A stretch of DNA of 64,000 nt, from positions 186,001 to 250,000 of the forward strand of contig NZ_JAHSTU010000010.1 in NCBI RefSeq assembly GCF_019145495.1. The letters run 5' to 3'. Below, one piece after another: positions 15,778-23,783 of the stretch. This DNA is from Pseudomonas azerbaijanoccidentalis (lineage in GTDB: Bacteria > Pseudomonadota > Gammaproteobacteria > Pseudomonadales > Pseudomonadaceae). The position numbers were made by a program, and so were the translations under genes. Below the pieces are notes generated by a model. The model was not told where the DNA came from, searched no databases, and worked only from the letters and a program-made list of their open reading frames with translations. Every line of letters begins with the position of its first letter. The stretch's first letter is position 1.

Positions 15778-18700
15778 TCAGTGGACCGTGACCTGACCGA
15801 GTGCCGGTTTCTTTTCCTGGGCCTGATGCTGCGGGGCGTACACCTGAGTGAAGCGTGCCGCCGGCAGATTGAACTGGCCTTTCTGTGAGAAGCGCACCAA
15901 ATGTCGCAAACGCAATTCGCCGCTCAGCGCATCGACGGGCACGGCATAGGCCAGTTGTCCCGGTTCGAAACGTGCTTTCTCGAGTGCCGTCGGTTCAGTG
16001 CCGGCTTTGCCTTGCAGCTTGATGCCCCAGGTAGTGCGCTCGACATCGGCACCCGGTGGCAGCGGCACTTCGAGCAGGCCGTAGCGCAGCGGCTTCGCGG
16101 CTTTGCTGGTGAGGATCACTTCGTCCAGATACAGGCTGTCGCTGGACAGAGATGCGTTGCCGACCGCTTCCAGTTTGAAGGTGAAGGCTTCTTCTCCCGG
16201 CACCAATCGCGACAGGCGACGGGTAATCGTCACCGCCATGGGGTCGACTGCCGCTTGCTGCGTCTGGAAGCTCAATGCCGCACGCATCGGCCGCTCCTGA
16301 ACGCCGGACAGCGACAACACGCTCGGCACCGGCGTTGCGCCCTGCCACGTCCAATACATTTCCCCTGTGACACCGTATTGTTTCTTCCAGCCCTCTCCCG
16401 GCGCCAGCGCGATGGTCGGCGAAGCCTGTTCGATGCTGCGTTGCAGCCAGGTCAGCGCCAGTGCGCGTTCGAGGGTTGATTGCTGCGGCAACAGGCGTTG
16501 CAGCAACGCTTGCGCCCGAGCCTGATCGAACGGTTGCAACGACAAGTTCAACGCCTCGGCAAATGGCTGGGAACTCACCGCCACTCGCTGCTGCGCATCG
16601 GCCACTTGCCGGTTGAGCGCCTCCGGCAGAGCGACCTTCGATTGCTTGGCCAGCGAGGCAGTCAATACGCGCGCCGCCGCCAGGCCCAACGCCGAATCCG
16701 GGTCGCTCATGACGATGCTGTCTTCGCCGTCCTCCATCAGGTTAGCGGCATGGCCCTCGCCGGCTTGCGCCAGCTCATCCATCAAACCGCTGAGCAAGGT
16801 GTTGACCGGCAATTGCATCTGCTTGGCAAACGACAAAATCAGCGCCCGCTGCAACAGCGGCGTGTTGTTCGCCTGCTTGGCATAAACCTCCAGCACCCGC
16901 TGCCAATGCTCCGGTGGCAGGCTCAATTCCAGCACCTGGCTGGCGTGCCAATCGGCGAAGTAGGCGTAAGCCGTGAGGAACGCATCCGGCTCACCGTCCA
17001 TGCCCCACCAGGTGAAACTCGCCGAGGGCCCGGCCATTTGTACCAGACGCAAACGGCTGTTCTGCATGATCAGGCGCAAGCGATCGCGGATTTGCGGATT
17101 CGACGACAGAACCGGGTAAGCGATGCTCAGTGGCAGCAAGCGACTGGCCGTTTGCTCGACGCCGCCGTACGGATAACTCAGCAAATCATCGAGCGCCGAG
17201 CGGAACAGCGCTTGCGGACTGTCATCCAGACTCAGGCGAATGTCGGTGGCGTCGGCCGGCAAAGCCAGCGGCGTATCACCGCTGGCAACATCCAGGCTTT
17301 GGCTTTGCGTGACCTGCCAACCTTCGCCGGTCGCGGTCAGGCGGACGGCCAAGGTATCCGCGGTTTTGCCGTCCTGCACCAGTTCGGCGGTCCACTCACC
17401 GTTGGTCAAGGCGAACGCCGGCAGCGGGATGTAATTGATGCCGCTATTAAGCGTGACGGGGATGCGCTGCTCGCTGCCTGAGTAATGCATCACCAGCTCA
17501 GCCTTGACCGGGTTTTGCGCCTGACTGAAGGCAAACACACCGAGATCCGGCTTGTCGCCCGTGCGGAATTTGCTGGGCCCGCTCCACTTCAGGTACAGCG
17601 GTTTTTCCGAGCGCACAAACTGCTTCTTCTGCCCGACCTGACCGTCATCGGCGATCGCCCGCGCGGTGATGCGCCAGCGTGTCAGCGAGTCGGGCATCTT
17701 GAAGGTGAAACGGATTTTGCCGTCGGCATCGGTGAGCAACTCCGGTTGCCAGGCTGCGGTGTCGACGTCTTCGCGACGCGGCCGCTCCAGCACTTTCACC
17801 CCGCGCTCGCTGCGGTTGGTTTTGCCCGGCGCACCGGGGCTGCCGGGCAGAGCGACGTCGTAGCTGATGAACGACAGGCTGGCGCTGGTGCGCACGTTGT
17901 TGCGACGGGGGTGATAAAAAAACTGGTCGATGGTGGGAGCCACTTCCGGTTGCAGGGCATAGACCATTTCGTCGACCACACTGACCGTCAGGTGCGCGGA
18001 AACTGGTTTGCCGGCGAACTGCGTGGTCAGGTCCACCGAGACCGTTTCGCCCGGCTGATAAGTTTCTTTATCCGTCGCGATGGCCACGTCGATTTGCGGC
18101 GTAATCACTTTGATGCCTGCGTTCTGGAAGCTGTACTGACCGCCCTTGGTGTAGAGCACCGAGAACGTCAGGTTTGGGGCAAAGCTGTCTTTCACCGGAA
18201 TGCGTGCGCGGTACTGGGTGTCGCTGAGCTTTTCCATCTTCAACCACTCGCCGCCCTTCGAAAGCAGCGCGGTGGCTTCGACCTTGTCACGCTCCAGCGA
18301 CAGCAGCGCATCGTTGATCGGCTCGGGGAACGTGATGAGCGCCAGCGCTTCATCACCGGCCTTGTACTCCGGTTTATCGAGGACAATTTCGACGGTGCCC
18401 GGTACGGCTTTGACGCCTTCGCCAGTGACTGAATGCCCCGTCGCGCCTAGGGTACGGCCATGGGCATCCCTGAGTGTCAGGTTGTAGGTGCCTGGGCGGT
18501 CGAAGGCCAGGGTGAAGCCTTTGTCGGCTGCCGCGAGTTTGCCTTCGCCGGCGCTCTGATCTTCCAGCCGTACCCAGCCGTAACTGCTTGGCGTGACGGC
18601 TGCACTTTGCTCGCTTTCGTTGACGTAGCTGAACGCAACCTTGTCGCCCACCGCGCTGAAACGCTGCGGCGCACCCAAGCGGAAATTCGCGGCGCCGCGA

Positions 18701-20337
18701 TCGATGAGGATTTCCTTGGTGGTCTTGACCCGATACGCCGCGCCGTCGCTGGCGAACACGGTGAGCATGTAGCGGCTCGGTTTGTCGGCGGCCGGCAGAT
18801 CGAGGGTGGCGTTGCCCTTGGCGTCGGTGGTCAGTTCGGTGCTGGTCAGCTCCACCGGAAATTGCCCGAGGTATTGCAGTTCGTTGTCGACCATCGACAG
18901 TTGCTGGGCACGCAGGCTCAGGCTCAATTTGGCGTTGGTCACCGGTTTACCATCCGGGTACAGCAGCACCAGACTGCCCTTGACCGGCTCTGCGGTGCGG
19001 TAATCCTGCTTGGCCAGGTTCAGGGAAATTTCAAAGTGTGGCTTGATGTATTCAGCCACGCGAAAGGCACTGCTATAGGCCTGATCCTTGTAGCTGAAAC
19101 GCAACTCATAGCCACCGGCCACGGCGTTGTCCGGCAACTGGAAACGGCCTTGGGTGCCGGCCTTGGAATCGAGTTTCAAGTCCAGGTTTTGCAGCGCCGT
19201 GCCGGTTGCGTCCAGCACCGTCACGGTGACGTCGGCAGCGCTTGGCTGCACGGAATCCCGGGCATTCTTGAATTCGCGGCCGACGATTTTCAGCGACACC
19301 CAATCCCCCGGCCGATACAGCGGCCGGTCGGTGAACGCATAGAGTTTGGTGTCGTAGATTTCGCTGTCGTAGTAGAAGTTTTCCGAGACGAAAACTCCGC
19401 CCTCTTCGTCCTCGCCAATCACGAACGAACGCTCGGGACTGACGTGTTTCAGGCGCAGCAAACCATCGGCATCGGTGGCGCCGCTGCTCATCACACCGAG
19501 GCCGTCGGTCCACAGCACATTGACCTTTGGTACCGAACTGCCTTCGTGTTTGCGCGCGGCCCAGACCAGCAATTCATCACCGGCAATCTTGCTCACCGCC
19601 ACGGTGTTGGAGACAAACACCATGGTCGTCGCGCGGTACTTGCCGATCAGCGCTTCCACCAGATACAGCCCCGGTTTCAAGTTGCCCAACGGGATGTACA
19701 CGTTACCCGGCGCGACACTGACGAACTCGCTGGAAGAGCCCGCCAGGTTCACGCCTTCCGGCGGCTGAATCGGCTTGGCCTGCCACAGCGGATAGCGGAA
19801 CTGGCTGACCACCGGCAGGCCCGGAATCAAGGCAAATTGCGGCTGCGCATCGTAGGGCGTGGGCGCGGCCATCGCGTTGCCCATTTTCAGTTCCGGCACC
19901 TCTTCGGTAACTTGTTTGCGCGACTCATAAGAGAACGCCCGCTGCATCACTCGACGGGATTTTCGATACCAGTTGTCCCACAGGTACGCGAGCGTGTTGG
20001 ACAACCCTTCGCCCTTGAACTGGCCGTCGCTGACCACGCGGTGCAGGTTCTTCTGACGTTTGAGAAAGTCCAGCGGCTTGTCGATGCGATACACGCGAAT
20101 GTCGGCACCGCCGTAAGGCTCCATGCGGAAGCGACGGTAGTCACGACCCGGCGCTTCGAGGCGTACCACCGCCGGTTCATCGCTGGCGAAACTGCTGTCG
20201 GCCAACAGGAAAAAACTTTCCCCCGAGACCGGCGTGTAGCCGCTGGGTTCGACGGTGTCTTCGGCGTTGACCACCGAGAATGGCAGCAGCAATAGCAACC
20301 ACAGAGACAGAGATCGCAGCATGCGGGCACCGGTCAT
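15778..20337 (-). CDS. yfaS: Alpha-2-macroglobulin-like periplasmic protein without thioester (YfaS)
   Basis: 1519 residues with a signal peptide (LWLLLLLPFSVVNA) and no lipobox Cys, so soluble in the periplasm. Bacterial A2M order is visible: N-terminal MG domains, VDEMVYALQPE, then a Gly/Pro/Arg-rich loop (GSPGAPGKTNRSERG) at the bait-region position, then WQPELLTDADGKIRFTFKMPDSLTRWR, and the alpha-helical thioester domain. There YPYGGVEQ replaces the reactive PYGCxEQ, with Gly1059 for Cys. It therefore cannot form the covalent trap used by thioester A2Ms such as YfhM. The ATG at 20337 overlaps the yfaT stop (ATGA); a longer reading from 20415 would overlap yfaT by 82 bases. Presumed protease trap or sensor of envelope integrity. 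Confidence 0.9.
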   Translation of the reverse strand: MTGARMLRSLSLWLLLLLPFSVVNAEDTVEPSGYTPVSGESFFLLADSSFASDEPAVVRLEAPGRDYRRFRMEPYGGADIRVYRIDKPLDFLKRQKNLHRVVSDGQFKGEGLSNTLAYLWDNWYRKSRRVMQRAFSYESRKQVTEEVPELKMGNAMAAPTPYDAQPQFALIPGLPVVSQFRYPLWQAKPIQPPEGVNLAGSSSEFVSVAPGNVYIPLGNLKPGLYLVEALIGKYRATTMVFVSNTVAVSKIAGDELLVWAARKHEGSSVPKVNVLWTDGLGVMSSGATDADGLLRLKHVSPERSFVIGEDEEGGVFVSENFYYDSEIYDTKLYAFTDRPLYRPGDWVSLKIVGREFKNARDSVQPSAADVTVTVLDATGTALQNLDLKLDSKAGTQGRFQLPDNAVAGGYELRFSYKDQAYSSAFRVAEYIKPHFEISLNLAKQDYRTAEPVKGSLVLLYPDGKPVTNAKLSLSLRAQQLSMVDNELQYLGQFPVELTSTELTTDAKGNATLDLPAADKPSRYMLTVFASDGAAYRVKTTKEILIDRGAANFRLGAPQRFSAVGDKVAFSYVNESEQSAAVTPSSYGWVRLEDQSAGEGKLAAADKGFTLAFDRPGTYNLTLRDAHGRTLGATGHSVTGEGVKAVPGTVEIVLDKPEYKAGDEALALITFPEPINDALLSLERDKVEATALLSKGGEWLKMEKLSDTQYRARIPVKDSFAPNLTFSVLYTKGGQYSFQNAGIKVITPQIDVAIATDKETYQPGETVSVDLTTQFAGKPVSAHLTVSVVDEMVYALQPEVAPTIDQFFYHPRRNNVRTSASLSFISYDVALPGSPGAPGKTNRSERGVKVLERPRREDVDTAAWQPELLTDADGKIRFTFKMPDSLTRWRITARAIADDGQVGQKKQFVRSEKPLYLKWSGPSKFRTGDKPDLGVFAFSQAQNPVKAELVMHYSGSEQRIPVTLNSGINYIPLPAFALTNGEWTAELVQDGKTADTLAVRLTATGEGWQVTQSQSLDVASGDTPLALPADATDIRLSLDDSPQALFRSALDDLLSYPYGGVEQTASRLLPLSIAYPVLSSNPQIRDRLRLIMQNSRLRLVQMAGPSASFTWWGMDGEPDAFLTAYAYFADWHASQVLELSLPPEHWQRVLEVYAKQANNTPLLQRALILSFAKQMQLPVNTLLSGLMDELAQAGEGHAANLMEDGEDSIVMSDPDSALGLAAARVLTASLAKQSKVALPEALNRQVADAQQRVAVSSQPFAEALNLSLQPFDQARAQALLQRLLPQQSTLERALALTWLQRSIEQASPTIALAPGEGWKKQYGVTGEMYWTWQGATPVPSVLSLSGVQERPMRAALSFQTQQAAVDPMAVTITRRLSRLVPGEEAFTFKLEAVGNASLSSDSLYLDEVILTSKAAKPLRYGLLEVPLPPGADVERTTWGIKLQGKAGTEPTALEKARFEPGQLAYAVPVDALSGELRLRHLVRFSQKGQFNLPAARFTQVYAPQHQAQEKKPALGQVTVH

Positions 20338-20972
20338 TGGGAGAGAAAATTCAGTCGATAGACGCCGATGAAGTTGGGGTTGGCTGCATCGGGTATCCAT
20401 CGGGTGTCCTTCCATGTCATGAGTTGTTGCAGGCTTGCCGAACGCATGCCGTTATCGGTGGGGGTGGTGCTGCCGGTGTGATAGGCGATGTAGCGGCCCA
20501 TCCAGATCATCAGGTGCTGGTCGTCGCCCTGATCGAAAAACATCAGGTCGCCGGGCCGGGCCTGTGAAACATCGCGGCCGACCAGATGACTGTTGAACTG
20601 GATCAACTTGATCGCGTTGACGTACGGCCCGACCTTGCCGCCACCCTGTTGCCATTGCTGGGCGAGACCGCGCTGGGCGTCGCTCAGTTGCGACTCCGGC
20701 GGCAGGTAACGATTGGACAGGCCATTGCTGCGCAGCCATTTTTCGTCGTGGACTTTCAGCGCTTCGTTGGCGGCAAAACGCACCAGCCCGGCGCAGTCCT
20801 GCTGATACCAACGCGGGCTCGGGCCTTGGCTCAATTGCTCCTGGGCGATGCGCACAAACCAGGCGCGGAACACCTGGGATTGCTGCACATCCAGCGCCGG
20901 CGCTTCGACGGCCTGGGCGCCTGCGCTCAACAGCAACGCGAGCAATCCCAAGCTGCGGATCAATCCGTTCAC
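20334..20972 (-). CDS. yfaT: DUF1175 protein, NlpC/P60-like (YfaT)
   Basis: 212 residues from a GTG start that overlaps the yfaA stop (GTGA), with a GGAG about 15 bases upstream and a signal peptide (NGLIRSLGLLALLLSAGAQA). The pattern C60 in QQDCAGLVRFAANEA, G-D-L-M-F-F at 141-146, H153 in DDQHLMIWMG and H165 in YIAYHTG is that of NlpC/P60 cysteine peptidases, which cut peptidoglycan stem peptides. That relation is my reading of motifs, not a known assay. An ATG at 20999 would give a longer protein overlapping yfaA by 31 bases. Context: between DUF2138 and A2M genes. Confidence 0.82.
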   Translation of the reverse strand: MNGLIRSLGLLALLLSAGAQAVEAPALDVQQSQVFRAWFVRIAQEQLSQGPSPRWYQQDCAGLVRFAANEALKVHDEKWLRSNGLSNRYLPPESQLSDAQRGLAQQWQQGGGKVGPYVNAIKLIQFNSHLVGRDVSQARPGDLMFFDQGDDQHLMIWMGRYIAYHTGSTTPTDNGMRSASLQQLMTWKDTRWIPDAANPNFIGVYRLNFLSQ

Positions 20973-22681
20973 AGGGCTTTCCACTCCAGCGGCAGCCACT
21001 GCCAGTGGCCGTCGGGCTCGCTGCCTTCAGGCAAGGTCAGGGCGTACTTGCCGTAGCCGCCGAGCTTGCGCAGTTTCGGGATCAGGTAGGTTTGCGCGGC
21101 GTTGTAAAACACCGGTTCCATGTCTTGGGGCAGGCTGTCGAGGGTTTCCTGTTGCATCAGTTGCGCCATGGAATCCGGGCCGAAATACACCGGCATCAAC
21201 AGATCTTTTGGCACCACATCGGCCATCGGCGGGAAGCGTTTATCAAGGGTGCCAAGGGCCTTGTCCACGAGTTTGTCGTCGAGGGAAAACACCAGCGTCG
21301 AACCATGCCGCGCGAGGCTGACGCGCATGAACGCCTTGCCGCTGATTGCATCCGGATTCTCGGCGTCCCTGGCTTTGTAGGGGCCAAAGTTGGAGCTGAC
21401 CTGGCGTCGCCATTGATGGCTGTTGTCTTGCTGCTTCTCCACCACCGGAAATGCGTGCTCGTCGACATTGCCCTCGTAAGCACCGACCATCGAACCGAAC
21501 AACTGGCCCAAATCACCATCGAGGCTGGCGCTGTCGTCGTCCTTGAGGCTGGCCACCAGCAGCGGCGTGTACAGCCGCGAATCGGCATACCAGCAAAGCC
21601 CCGCCGCACCGGCCATCCGCTCGGTCAATGCTTGAGCCGCGCGCTCTTCGGCACCGAGTTTTACCAGTAATGGTTTCTGCTGTTCGGCGGCCAGCGGCAG
21701 GGCTACGCAAGCGCTGGCACCCATCGGCATGGCTTGCCAGACCGGTTTGAAATCGAAGTCCGGCTGGTTCTCCAGTTCATCCATGGCGAGGAAGCTGTGC
21801 CAGCCTTTATCGTCCATGTCGAAACGCAGGCCGGCGAAGTTCGGAATGAAGCGCTGATACCCCATGGCCAGCACACTGGCGTTGACCGACAGGCGTTGCT
21901 TTACCTCGGGAGCACGGGGCTGCAGACCGAAGGCTTCAGGGAACAGTTTTTCGCCGTTGAGCAAGGCTGCGATGGACCGCGTTGAAACGCTGCCAGTTTC
22001 CTGTGCTACCCCACTTTCAGGGTCGTAAAGTTTGCTGGGGTTCGACAGCACCACCAGTTTGTCGCCGTGGGAGGCGAACACCAGCGCCTTGCTGGCGTTG
22101 TAGGTGAGCTGATAAAGCGCGACGTCATCGCCGCCGACTTTCACGTCCGCGATTTTACTCAACTGAGAATCGTCCAGTGCCACTTTCGCCAGTGGTTCCA
22201 GCACCTTGGCCAGGCCACCGCGATCCATCACCAGCAGGAAATCCTTGAGCCGCCCATCCGCTCCGCGCCACAGCGCGACATCCGCCGGTTGATCGAAGAG
22301 CTGCTCGATCAGCGTGTCCTGCAACTTCAGGTCATGCTCGTAAATGATCCGGCGCAAGCTGCCGATCAAACCGAGGCGATCGGCGTGGGTTTCGTAATAG
22401 AAGACGAAATCTTCGGTCAGGGTTTCCTTGAGGAACGGCACTGCCAACAAGTCCTTGGGCAATTGGCTCAAGGAGTGGGTTTCCAGCAAGCCATCGGGGC
22501 GGCTCATGCCGAGCTTTTCCGCCGCCAGTTGCGGTGCCGGCGCTGTGCTTTTTTTCATCAGCCAGCCCATGCCGGCGGCCACGCCCACGACCAGGCACAG
22601 CCCGCCCACGATGACCGGCCAACGCCGGGACGGCTTGACGCTCGGTGATTCGGCGGCCGCAGAAACAGTGTTATCGCTCAT
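20969..22681 (-). CDS. yfaA: DUF2138 membrane-anchored periplasmic protein (YfaA)
   Basis: 570 residues from the ATG at 22681. A single hydrophobic segment near the N-terminus (WPVIVGGLCLVVGVAAGMGWLMKK) follows a short polar tail, giving an N-in signal anchor with the large remainder in the periplasm. No catalytic motif is recognised. Conserved-looking stretches are GLLETHSLSQLPKDLLAVPFLKETLTEDFVFYYETHADRLGLIGSLRRI and DKLVVLSNPSKLYDPESG. Starts at 22702 or 22753 are also in frame. Neighbours on both sides overlap or nearly touch, so it is part of one operon. Function is unknown. Confidence 0.8.
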   Translation of the reverse strand: MSDNTVSAAAESPSVKPSRRWPVIVGGLCLVVGVAAGMGWLMKKSTAPAPQLAAEKLGMSRPDGLLETHSLSQLPKDLLAVPFLKETLTEDFVFYYETHADRLGLIGSLRRIIYEHDLKLQDTLIEQLFDQPADVALWRGADGRLKDFLLVMDRGGLAKVLEPLAKVALDDSQLSKIADVKVGGDDVALYQLTYNASKALVFASHGDKLVVLSNPSKLYDPESGVAQETGSVSTRSIAALLNGEKLFPEAFGLQPRAPEVKQRLSVNASVLAMGYQRFIPNFAGLRFDMDDKGWHSFLAMDELENQPDFDFKPVWQAMPMGASACVALPLAAEQQKPLLVKLGAEERAAQALTERMAGAAGLCWYADSRLYTPLLVASLKDDDSASLDGDLGQLFGSMVGAYEGNVDEHAFPVVEKQQDNSHQWRRQVSSNFGPYKARDAENPDAISGKAFMRVSLARHGSTLVFSLDDKLVDKALGTLDKRFPPMADVVPKDLLMPVYFGPDSMAQLMQQETLDSLPQDMEPVFYNAAQTYLIPKLRKLGGYGKYALTLPEGSEPDGHWQWLPLEWKAL

Positions 22682-22718
22682 GTTCACAAAACCCGATGTC
22701 ATCCGTGGTGCGGGATGC

Positions 22719-23507
22719 TTAATAGTTGAAAGTCTTGACCAGCAGCAGGTCACCGATGGCCCGCAGGGGCACGATGAAGGTCTCGCGTTTTTCGTCGACG
22801 GTGTTTTCGTTGAGCACCAGGTTGATCTGAGAAGTGATCACCTCGTTCTGGTTACCGGCCTCATCGAAGTTATAGCCGCCGCTGCCGAAGTTGCCCCAAT
22901 AGTTGACGTAAACCAGATAGGTGCCATGCAGCGGCGCGGTCATGGTGAACATTTCCGGGCCGGGACCATCCACACCGTCCGGGTCCAGGCCGCCGCCATT
23001 GGTCAACGCCGAATGCGCCCAGAAGGCGTGCTGGCCGTCAGGCGTGATGATGTGCAGATCGAGTTCGGCCTTGGGATCATCCCAACCCAACACCACGCGA
23101 ATCCGCGCGGGCGTGCGCAGGTTATTGGCTTCATAGAACTGAACGCGCTTGAGCGACTGGCCTTCGACGCTGCGCACTTCGACGCTGTTGGAACCAGCAC
23201 CGAACGCGTATGGCCGGGCAAAACGCCCCTGGTCGTCGGTGTACAGATTCAAGGGATTGCCGTTGACCGCCAGCGTGTGAGGACCGCGCTGGGTGCCGAT
23301 GGCCTTGAGTTGGCCTTCGATCATCGTGCGATTACGCTGCACGCCACGGTCGATGGGTGGCGTGGGATAGGCCACTTGCGGATTTTCGGTGCGGTCGAGC
23401 AAACCGTTAAAGCGCCAGCCACCCACCGGCTCCGAAAGCTCGGCACTCGGTGCAGCCAGAGCCGAGGCGCAGGCCAGCCCGATCAGCAGCAAAAGAATTG
23501 AGCGCAT
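22719..23507 (-). CDS. DUF2135 secreted protein, YfaP family (copy 1, operon start)
   Basis: 262 residues. The ATG at 23507 is chosen because AGGAGG lies 6 bases ahead; MRSILLLLIGLACASALA is the signal peptide. The same architecture as the gene at 13344-14153: TLAVNGNPLNLYTDDQGRF, SNSVEVRSVEGQSLKRVQFYEAN, IRVVLGWDDPKAELDLHIITPDG and TYLVYVNYWGN. First gene of the six-gene minus-strand operon. The two copies are clearly diverged, so the duplication is old. Function is unknown. Confidence 0.83.
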   Translation of the reverse strand: MRSILLLLIGLACASALAAPSAELSEPVGGWRFNGLLDRTENPQVAYPTPPIDRGVQRNRTMIEGQLKAIGTQRGPHTLAVNGNPLNLYTDDQGRFARPYAFGAGSNSVEVRSVEGQSLKRVQFYEANNLRTPARIRVVLGWDDPKAELDLHIITPDGQHAFWAHSALTNGGGLDPDGVDGPGPEMFTMTAPLHGTYLVYVNYWGNFGSGGYNFDEAGNQNEVITSQINLVLNENTVDEKRETFIVPLRAIGDLLLVKTFNY

Positions 23508-23699
23508 GTGACGCCTCCTGCCATGCATGACGAAACCTTGCGCCTGATCCTCGGCGCGTTACAGATGGGAATACTGCGTTTCGTCTGAAAGACCCGTGAC
23601 GGTTGGGTCGTCGATGGCGCGAAGGTTAGCCAGTTGGGTGTTTTTTAACAATCGCGGGTGTCTCAAAGTGCGTAGAGTTTCGCGACGCGTGGTGGACGG

Positions 23700-23762
23700 T
23701 GAGCCGAATAAGCGTCATATTCGGCTCACTAAATGAGCCGAATAGCCTTTCCAATCGGCTCA
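23700..23762 (+). promoter_or_regulatory. Tandem palindromic operator upstream of the Fic gene
   Basis: Four half-sites alternate in direction: TGAGCCGAATA (23700-23710), its complement TATTCGGCTCA (23718-23728), TGAGCCGAATA again (23734-23744), and TCGGCTCA (23755-23762). Two head-to-head palindromes lie 22-84 bases before the chosen start. The Fic protein has a C-terminal HTH, so autoregulation is the likely role. Confidence 0.7.
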
Positions 23763-23783
23763 ACCCTTAAGAGCATTCCGTTC

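Noticed and set aside
18460..20295. A 611-codon open frame on the plus strand opposite yfaS
   Set aside because: It is the complement of a well-supported A2M gene; its residue make-up (Gln/Arg/His-rich) is typical of antisense frames in GC-rich DNA, and no family features are seen.
23733..23783. Upstream ATG of the Fic gene
   Set aside because: It lies within the operator palindromes and adds residues unlike the DUF4172 start; the ATG at 23784 gives the expected N-terminus.
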